A stretch of 7,584 nucleotides of DNA, from NCBI GenBank assembly GCA_031258625.1, contig JAIRMO010000056.1, positions 1 to 7,584 of the forward strand. The letters run 5' to 3'. Numbering within the stretch: the stretch's first letter is position 1; each line of letters begins with the position of its first letter. Source of the stretch: Spirochaetaceae bacterium. Lineage in GTDB: Bacteria; Spirochaetota; Spirochaetia; Treponematales; Breznakiellaceae. Below are positions 1 to 4,627 of the stretch, piece after piece. The translations under genes were made by a program, and so were the position numbers. The notes beneath the pieces were generated by a model. That model saw only the letters and a program-made list of their open reading frames with translations, was not told the origin of the DNA and searched no databases.

Positions 1-44
1 CGTTAGCGCACAGTAAATTAGTTTTGGAACAGGCTCATATATAA

Positions 45-85
45 GAAAAAACGACCGGCTTAAGGTGGAGCCTGACCGTTTTTTC
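45..85. terminator. Possible bidirectional intrinsic terminator
   Basis: An A-run (46-51) and a T-run (79-84) are the outer arms of an inverted repeat, GAAAAAACG at 45-53 against CGTTTTTTC at 77-85. An inner GGCT/AGCC stem (57-60/69-72) closes an 8-nt loop. A stem flanked by A6 on one side and T6 on the other would give a U-tract in either direction. It could end a gene lying left of the window. The stem has an internal loop, so the call is tentative. Confidence 0.35.
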
Positions 86-231
86 AGAACCCGGCTTAAT
101 TTGAGTTTTTTCAAAATGAGAGGCATTGAAAAAACGCTCATAACTTCTCTAAGATCGAAGTTTCAAAAGAGCGCTCGTCCGGGAGTTTTTTAACGGCAAA
201 TTTTGAAAAACTCAACATTTTATAAATTTTT

Positions 232-236
232 AGGAG
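232..236 (+). promoter_or_regulatory. Ribosome binding site of htrA
   Basis: AGGAG lies 9 nt before the ATG at 246. It supports that start over later in-frame Met codons such as residues 20 and 60. The 246 start also retains the hydrophobic export signal. Confidence 0.8.
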
Positions 237-245
237 CGTAGAAGT

Positions 246-1754
246 ATGAATCTCATCCGGAAACTATCATCAAAAAATCTCTTGGTATTTAACCTGGTAC
301 TTATGGGGGCGATTTTTGGTTTTTCATTGGCCTTCCTTTCCTTTTCCTGTTCTACCCCCTCCCAGGCGAAGACCGCCCGGGCCCAGGAAAACCCCGTGGT
401 GATCCCCCAGGATGCCCTCTTGATGGCCGAGGGCCTCCAGACCGCCTTCCGTTCGGTTTCGGAAAAGGTCCTCCCTTCGGTGGTGGAGATTAAGACCGTT
501 TCTATCCGGCGGCAGCAAATTCCCAATTTTAACGGAATCCCCTGGGAATTCTTTTTTGGCCCCCGGGAAGGGACCCCCGAAAGCCCTGGCCAGGAACGGG
601 AATTCCGGTCCCAGGGACTGGGGTCGGGGATCATCGTCCGGCAGGCAAAGGACACCTACTATGTCCTTACCAACAACCATGTGGTGGAGGATGTGAATGA
701 AATTTCCGTGGCCACCAGCGACGGCAAGGAGTTCCCCGCGGAATTGGTGGGCAGGGACGAGCGTAAAGATCTAGCCATGATTTCCTTCAAAACCTCCGAT
801 GTTTTCCCTCTGGCGGTATTGGGAGATTCGGATATGGTCAGGGTGGGGGACTGGGCCATCGCCGTGGGGAGCCCCCTGGGGTTCATGTTTTCCGTGACCC
901 AGGGTATTGTAAGCGCCGTGGGGCGGACCGGGGGACCGGCGAACAATATCAATGATTTTATTCAAACCGACACGGCCATCAACCGGGGGAATTCCGGGGG
1001 CGCCCTGGTTAATATCCGGGGAGAGGTTATCGGGATCAACACCTGGATAGCCAGTAACACCAGCGGCGGCGGTTCGGTGGGGCTGGGGTTTGCCATACCC
1101 ATCAACAACGCCAAACGGTCCATCGATGAATTTATCAATAACGGTAAAATCAGTTACGGCTGGCTGGGGGTTTCCCTCTTGGAGCCTGACCGGGACACCC
1201 TGGTGGCCCTGGGGCTTGAGGGCAAACGGGGCGCCCTGGCGTCCATGGTGTTCCTGGGCTCCCCCGCGGACAAGGGGGGGATACAGTCCGGGGATTTTAT
1301 CACCCATATTGACGGCCGGGAGGTCCGAACCGTCAACCAGGTAACCATGACCGTGGGGGATATCAAACCCGGGGATCGGGCCTCCTTTACCATTATCCGG
1401 GATAAGGTTTCCCAGAACATCGATGTCCGCATTGAAGCCCGTACCGAAGCGGTAACCATGGATAATAAAAATTTATGGCCCGGGGTGTACGTTATTCCCC
1501 TGACCGACGCGGCCCGGAGCAGCCTGGACCTCGACAAAAACGCCCGGGGGCTTTTGGTTGCCCAGGTTGTCGCCGATAGCCCCGCGTCGATTGTCGGCCT
1601 CAGGCAGGGGGACCGGATTTTAAAGGTCAATGGGGAAATTGTTCAGGATGTGGGCGCTTTTTACCGGGTGTTGCGGGAGAAAGCCAGGAACGAATTGTGG
1701 TTTGAAATCGCCCGGGGGGACGCGACCTTGGAGAGTTTGCGGTTTAAACGGTAG
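246..1754 (+). CDS. htrA: HtrA/DegP-family periplasmic serine protease (two PDZ domains)
   Basis: Envelope protein-quality-control protease/chaperone of the trypsin-like S1C family, which degrades or holds misfolded exported proteins. The 502 residues show a basic N-terminus and hydrophobic segment (about 12-34), then LSFSC with Cys35, which resembles the relaxed spirochaetal lipobox. The protein may therefore be a lipoprotein rather than a soluble or membrane-anchored form. The protease domain (about 60-300) holds the full triad: His145 in TNNHVV, Asp175 in RKDLAMI, and Ser250 in INRGNSGGAL. PDZ1 spans about 303-397 (YGWLGVS, GSPADKGGIQSGD) and PDZ2 about 405-492 (DSPASIVGLRQGDRI). Length and architecture fit DegP/DegQ/HtrA, so activity is expected. 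The gene is monocistronic in the window, convergent with mutL, and functionally unrelated to the opposing operon. DegP, DegQ and MucD cannot be distinguished from sequence alone. Confidence 0.96.
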   Translation: MNLIRKLSSKNLLVFNLVLMGAIFGFSLAFLSFSCSTPSQAKTARAQENPVVIPQDALLMAEGLQTAFRSVSEKVLPSVVEIKTVSIRRQQIPNFNGIPWEFFFGPREGTPESPGQEREFRSQGLGSGIIVRQAKDTYYVLTNNHVVEDVNEISVATSDGKEFPAELVGRDERKDLAMISFKTSDVFPLAVLGDSDMVRVGDWAIAVGSPLGFMFSVTQGIVSAVGRTGGPANNINDFIQTDTAINRGNSGGALVNIRGEVIGINTWIASNTSGGGSVGLGFAIPINNAKRSIDEFINNGKISYGWLGVSLLEPDRDTLVALGLEGKRGALASMVFLGSPADKGGIQSGDFITHIDGREVRTVNQVTMTVGDIKPGDRASFTIIRDKVSQNIDVRIEARTEAVTMDNKNLWPGVYVIPLTDAARSSLDLDKNARGLLVAQVVADSPASIVGLRQGDRILKVNGEIVQDVGAFYRVLREKARNELWFEIARGDATLESLRFKR

Positions 1755-1781
1755 GGGCGCCCGGTCCCCCCCGTCCCGGCA

Positions 1782-3572
1782 TCACCGGCGCCGGACCGCC
1801 CGAAAAAGTTCTTCCCGGCTCAGCTCGGTCCAGATGGGCCTTCCATGAGGGCAGCGGGCTTCGGGGAGTTTCAGGGCGGCCCCGGCCAGGGCGAGGGCGG
1901 CGGTATCGTCCAGGTAGTCCCCGTCCTTTATGGCCCCGTGGCAGGAAAGGGTGGCGGCCCATCGTTCGGCCATGTTTTCCCCCGCGGTCTTGAGTTTCAG
2001 AATTTCCTTGACGGTTTCGGCGTCCCCCAGGCGCCAGTTGATGGGCAGGGCTTCGATATACCAGTGCCCGTCCTCCTCTCCGCTGATGACTATGCCGAGT
2101 GCAGCCAGCTCCGCCTTGCAGCGGGAGAGGAAACGGTCTTCCTCCTCGCTTTCGGTGGCAAAGGGGATGGGGACCAAAAGTTCCTGTATGGGGATGGCCT
2201 CGGACATAAACCGGTCAAAGAGGATCCGCTCATGGGCGGCGTGTTGATCGATGATAAAAAGCCGGTCCTTCCATTCCACAAGGAGGAACAGGTTAAACAC
2301 CCTCCCCGCCAGCCGGGGGGATTCCGCCCTATCAGCGGGGCTTTCCCCAAAGGGGGAAGCCGGGATGAGGGAATCCTCCCCCCGGTTCCGTCCCGGGGGA
2401 GGGGCGAAGGGCGGGGGGGTTTCCAGCAGGGCTTCCAGGGCCAGGGCCGCGGAGGGGGAAGCGGCCGGAGCATCCCAGCCCCGGTAATCCGGCGCGTTTT
2501 CCCGGACCAATTCCCCCTCCCAGAGGTTTTTTTCCTCCCCGGAAGACCGCTCCATCCCGGTTATGTTCCGGTGGCGGCTGAAATCCCGCAGGGCTTGGGT
2601 GATCGCGTGGTGTATGACCCCGGAATCGGTAAACCGCACCTCTTGTTTCGCGGGGTGGATGTTGAAATCCGCCAGCAGCGGATCTATGTCCACATATACG
2701 CCCCCTATGGGATGGGTCCCGTTGGGAAACCACCCCTGAAGGCCGTATTCCAGGGCCTGGAGCAGGGAATAATCCTGGATCCGCCTGCCGTTGGCAAAGA
2801 CGTACTGCTGCCGACGGTCGTTCCGGTAGAGTTCGGGCCCTCCGGCCACTACGACTACGGAAAACCCCGTTCCCCCGGCGGTGATTTCATGGAGAAAAAG
2901 CCCCTCGGTACCGGTCAAAAGGGCCTGGGCAAACCGTTCTTTCCGGGTTGTTACCGCGGGGAGGAATATTTTCAGCTTTCCGTCCTGGATAAAACGGAAG
3001 GAGACCCCGTAAAAAGCCAGGGCCTTGTCGATAAAAGCCTGGCGGCAGAGGTTCGCTTCGCTCCCCTCCCGTTTTAGGAAACGTTTCCGGGCGGGGATGG
3101 TGTCAAACAGCCCCAGGGCCCGGACGTTGCTCCCCCTGGCCCGCCGGGTCTGGGTTATCCAGGGGCCGGTGTTTCCCGGGCCCACCGCGAGCTGCCAGGC
3201 TTCCCTGCCGTCGGTACTGGTGAGAATTTCAAGGCGGGCCACCGCCGCCGCCGCCGCCAGGGCCTCCCCCCGGAACCCCAGGGTATCGGCGGTATTCAGG
3301 TCGTCCAGGGAACGGATCTTGCTGGTGGCATGGGTATACCAACAGAGTTCCAGATCCTCCCGGGCCATGCCGTCGCCGTCGTCGATTACTTCGGTACGGC
3401 GTATACCCCCCCCCTCGATGACCAACTCCACCAGGGTGCTTCCCGCGTCCAGGGCATTATCGATAAATTCCCGCACCAGGGAGGCCGGCCGGTTCACCAC
3501 TTCCCCGGCGGCTATCTTCCGGGCCTCCTCCGGGGGCAGGACCCGGATCCGGGACTTCGTCAGAACATCCAT
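1782..3572 (-). CDS. mutL: DNA mismatch repair protein MutL, endonuclease type
   Basis: Couples MutS mismatch recognition to strand nicking and excision. Numbering is from the ATG at 3572 (596 aa). The N-terminal GHKL ATPase shows REFIDNALDAG (35-44; Glu35, Asn39), DDGDGM (64-69), THATSKI (80-86) and GFRGEAL (99-105). A Pro/Ala-rich linker covers about 335-420. The C-terminal dimerisation/nuclease domain has DQHAAHE (442-448), SCHGAIKDGD around Cys544 and CPHGRP (574-579), the metal-site motifs of MutL proteins that nick DNA themselves instead of using MutH. The residue that is normally Glu after DQHAX2EX4 is Asp453. A GTG at 3578 would add two residues and overlap the xseB stop by 4 nt; I prefer the ATG because AGGG at 3582-3585 is 9 nt from it. 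It is the last gene of the operon, translationally coupled to xseB, and ends 27 nt from the convergent htrA. No T-run terminator is seen. Confidence 0.97.
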   Translation of the reverse strand: MDVLTKSRIRVLPPEEARKIAAGEVVNRPASLVREFIDNALDAGSTLVELVIEGGGIRRTEVIDDGDGMAREDLELCWYTHATSKIRSLDDLNTADTLGFRGEALAAAAAVARLEILTSTDGREAWQLAVGPGNTGPWITQTRRARGSNVRALGLFDTIPARKRFLKREGSEANLCRQAFIDKALAFYGVSFRFIQDGKLKIFLPAVTTRKERFAQALLTGTEGLFLHEITAGGTGFSVVVVAGGPELYRNDRRQQYVFANGRRIQDYSLLQALEYGLQGWFPNGTHPIGGVYVDIDPLLADFNIHPAKQEVRFTDSGVIHHAITQALRDFSRHRNITGMERSSGEEKNLWEGELVRENAPDYRGWDAPAASPSAALALEALLETPPPFAPPPGRNRGEDSLIPASPFGESPADRAESPRLAGRVFNLFLLVEWKDRLFIIDQHAAHERILFDRFMSEAIPIQELLVPIPFATESEEEDRFLSRCKAELAALGIVISGEEDGHWYIEALPINWRLGDAETVKEILKLKTAGENMAERWAATLSCHGAIKDGDYLDDTAALALAGAALKLPEARCPHGRPIWTELSREELFRAVRRR

Positions 3573-3574
3573 CT

Positions 3575-3811
3575 TCACGGACCCTGGTCATCAAAAAGAC
3601 CCAGCTCGGGGGGTTCATCGAATTTCCCTTCGGGGCTGTTCATGAGGATCTCGATCCGGCTTTCCACCCGTTCCAGATCCTTTTCCAGGGAACGGGCGAG
3701 TTTTATCCCCTCCTCAAAGGCTTTAAGGGCCTCGTCCAGGGGAATTTCCGGTTTCCGGATCTTTTCCCCCAGGGTTTCCAGTTTTTCCAGCCGTTCCTCA
3801 AAATTTTTCAT
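3575..3811 (-). CDS. xseB: Exodeoxyribonuclease VII small subunit
   Basis: Small helical subunit of exonuclease VII, which binds the XseA catalytic subunit in several copies; the complex degrades single-stranded DNA from both ends and can serve in mismatch-repair excision. The 78 residues match the family length (about 60-80) and its pattern: FEERLEKLETLGEKI, then the signature IPLDEALKAFEEGIKLAR, then a coiled-coil stretch LEKDLERVESRIEIL and an acidic tail. The ATG at 3811 is preceded by GGAGG (3816-3820), 4 nt away. The stop lies 2 nt before the preferred mutL ATG. The catalytic partner gene xseA is not in this window, although it is often next to xseB, so it must be encoded elsewhere if the complex is functional. 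Confidence 0.93.
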   Translation of the reverse strand: MKNFEERLEKLETLGEKIRKPEIPLDEALKAFEEGIKLARSLEKDLERVESRIEILMNSPEGKFDEPPELGLFDDQGP

Positions 3812-3837
3812 CCATCCTCCGATGCCGGGTCCCCGTC

Positions 3838-4395
3838 CTACATGGACGCCGCTTCCTGAAAGGCTTCTTCCTTTGGCGTTGCGGCCAGTTTACTAAAAGA
3901 AGCGATAGCCCCCGGGTCCCGGGCGCGGCTTACCTCTTCCCCGTCCTTGGTGAGGAGGATCGCCGTTGGAGTGGATTGTACCTGCCGTCTTACCGCTTCG
4001 GCAAGCCCCTCTTCGGTATCGGCGTTGATATAATCCACCGGAAGGCCCAGCCGGCGGGCCGCCTCTTTGGCGGAAGGGCAGGCGGGGCAGGCGGGACGCA
4101 CAAAGAGCAGTACCCGCCCTTCGGTTCCCGCCTGAACCTCCTCCCGGATAACCCCGCCGGCCTTTGCCGCCGGGATCTCCCCTTCCGTCCGGGTCAGGGG
4201 AAGATCCCCGGTTCCGGAATCGGCCTTGTAAAGCCGCCGTTCCCCGTATTCTTCCCGTTTCCCCTTGTTCCAGTTTCGCACCGACCGGTAATACCCGACG
4301 ATACGGCTGTACACTTCCGCGGTCGTCCCCTCCGTATGGGTAAGGGCCTCCCTCGCCGCGGCCAAATCCTTGTCAATAACCTCAAGGCTTCTCAT
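3838..4395 (-). CDS. Detached glycyl-radical domain of anaerobic ribonucleotide reductase fused to a thioredoxin/glutaredoxin-like domain
   Basis: A 185-aa protein with two recognisable parts. Residues 1-24 are a charged, helix-prone extension. Residues 26-57 carry EVYSRIVGYYRSVRNWNKGK, which is the C-terminal glycyl-radical motif of class III ribonucleotide reductases, with Gly34 as the radical residue. A polar linker (about 58-93) leads to a redoxin domain (about 94-170): a beta strand VLLFV, the active site CPAC (Cys103, Cys106), and STPTAILL with the cis-proline (Pro143) typical of thioredoxin folds. The neighbouring NrdD lacks the glycyl motif, so I infer that this protein supplies the radical in trans and also the dithiol that reduces NrdD in each turnover. 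It must be activated by a NrdG-type radical-SAM enzyme, not present here. The ATG at 4395 has AGGAG at 4401-4405, 5 nt upstream. It lies 232 nt after nrdD and 26 nt before xseB. The alternative is two halves of a broken gene, but both halves are intact and the new termini look adapted. Confidence 0.9.
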   Translation of the reverse strand: MRSLEVIDKDLAAAREALTHTEGTTAEVYSRIVGYYRSVRNWNKGKREEYGERRLYKADSGTGDLPLTRTEGEIPAAKAGGVIREEVQAGTEGRVLLFVRPACPACPSAKEAARRLGLPVDYINADTEEGLAEAVRRQVQSTPTAILLTKDGEEVSRARDPGAIASFSKLAATPKEEAFQEAASM

Positions 4396-4400
4396 ATCTA

Positions 4401-4405
4401 CTCCT
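4401..4405 (-). promoter_or_regulatory. Ribosome binding site of the glycyl-radical/redoxin gene
   Basis: AGGAG on the minus strand, 5 nt from the ATG at 4395. The same TAGGAG sequence begins each copy of the adjacent tandem repeat, so this Shine-Dalgarno is part of, or copied with, the repeat unit. It shows that the split-off domain has its own translation start rather than depending on frameshifting from nrdD. Confidence 0.75.
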
Positions 4406-4432
4406 ATAAAAGGCGGCGGAATCGCCGCCGTT
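4406..4432 (-). terminator. Terminator-like GC hairpin between nrdD and the radical-domain gene
   Basis: Read on the minus strand, the repeat-borne stem GGCGGCG/CGCCGCC is followed directly by TTTTAT and then by the Shine-Dalgarno of the next gene. A strong GC stem plus a short T-run could act as a partial terminator, a transcription pause, or a barrier protecting processed mRNA ends. The T-run is only four long, so complete termination is unlikely and the downstream genes would otherwise lack a visible promoter. Confidence 0.35.
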
Positions 4433-4544
4433 GTTTAATTGAATATTAACACAAAGTGTTAATACTAACTCCTATAAACGGCGGCGGAATCGCCGCCGTT
4501 ATTTAATTTGAATATTAACACGAAGTGTTAATACTAACTCCTAT

Positions 4545-4627
4545 CATTTTGTTTTTAGGGCTGTTTCAAAACCCGGCAGGGATCTAAAACGGACTCCATT
4601 ACCATGCGTTTTAAAATATCTCCCGCG
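4545..4627. other. Non-coding remainder of the nrdD-radical-domain gap
   Basis: These 83 nt sit between the nrdD stop and the tandem repeat. They contain GGCTGTTTCAAAAC (4559-4572), a degenerate relative of the GTTTTGGRACAGGCTC element seen near both ends of the window. Short open stretches exist in two minus-strand frames, but I see no start with a ribosome binding site, no recognisable protein remnant and no clear promoter. Confidence 0.5.

Larger units (their letters stand above)
1..245. other. Non-coding, hairpin-rich leader region upstream of the HtrA gene
   Basis: I see no gene here. The region is AT-rich and contains several inverted repeats: a terminator-like hairpin at 45-85 (listed separately), a 10-bp stem at 105-114/126-135 with an 11-nt loop, and an 8-bp stem at 183-190/206-213. 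The 9-mer CCGGCTTAA occurs directly repeated at 55-63 and 91-99. The segment 21-36 (GTTTTGGAACAGGCTC) recurs inverted, with one mismatch, at 7550-7565, and TAGCGCACAG at 4-13 recurs at 7575-7584. The HtrA promoter should lie here; a TATAAA at 221-226 is a possible -10, but no well-spaced -35 is visible, so I do not call a promoter. Confidence 0.6.
4401..4544. repeat. Tandem hairpin repeat, two copies of 68-69 bp plus a 7-bp partial third
   Basis: Copy 1 (4401-4468) and copy 2 (4469-4537) are nearly identical and are followed by a partial CTCCTAT (4538-4544). Each copy holds a GC-rich inverted repeat (GGCGGCG, GAAT loop, CGCCGCC at 4412-4429; a perfect 10-bp arm pair AACGGCGGCG/CGCCGCCGTT at 4477-4486/4491-4500) and an AT-rich one (TATTAACAC/GTGTTAATA at 4444-4452/4456-4464 and 4513-4521/4525-4533). 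The differences between copies mostly fall in the loops (AAA versus GAA) or restore pairing (A4411 in copy 1 mismatches G4430, while C4479 in copy 2 pairs). This suggests that the stems matter. Read on the minus strand, each copy starts with TAGGAG. The array occupies the break between nrdD and its glycyl-radical domain. Confidence 0.9.

Noticed and set aside
1755..1800. Terminator between the convergent htrA and mutL
   Set aside because: Short GC palindromes (GGGCGCCC at 1755-1762, CCGGCGCCGG at 1785-1794) are present, but there is no T-run on either side.
1845..3077. A 410-codon plus-strand open frame opposite mutL
   Set aside because: It lies antisense to a mutL whose motifs are all intact, is Gly/Pro-rich low-complexity, has no ribosome binding site, and is explained by GC-rich codon bias on the other strand.
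4444..4533. The TATTAACAC/GTGTTAATA palindromes as NrdR boxes
   Set aside because: They have ACAC and GTGT arms, but only three bases separate them, whereas NrdR boxes have eight bases between; they fit an RNA or DNA hairpin in a repeat better.
4401..4544. CRISPR-like array
   Set aside because: The copies abut directly without variable spacers and contain two palindromes each; this is a simple tandem repeat.
4545..4627. Open stretches just after the nrdD stop as a frameshifted original C-terminus
   Set aside because: One frame reads on for 27 codons and another for about 23, but neither resembles the Zn-to-glycyl linker or joins the downstream gene in frame, so a recent frameshift or stop readthrough is not supported.
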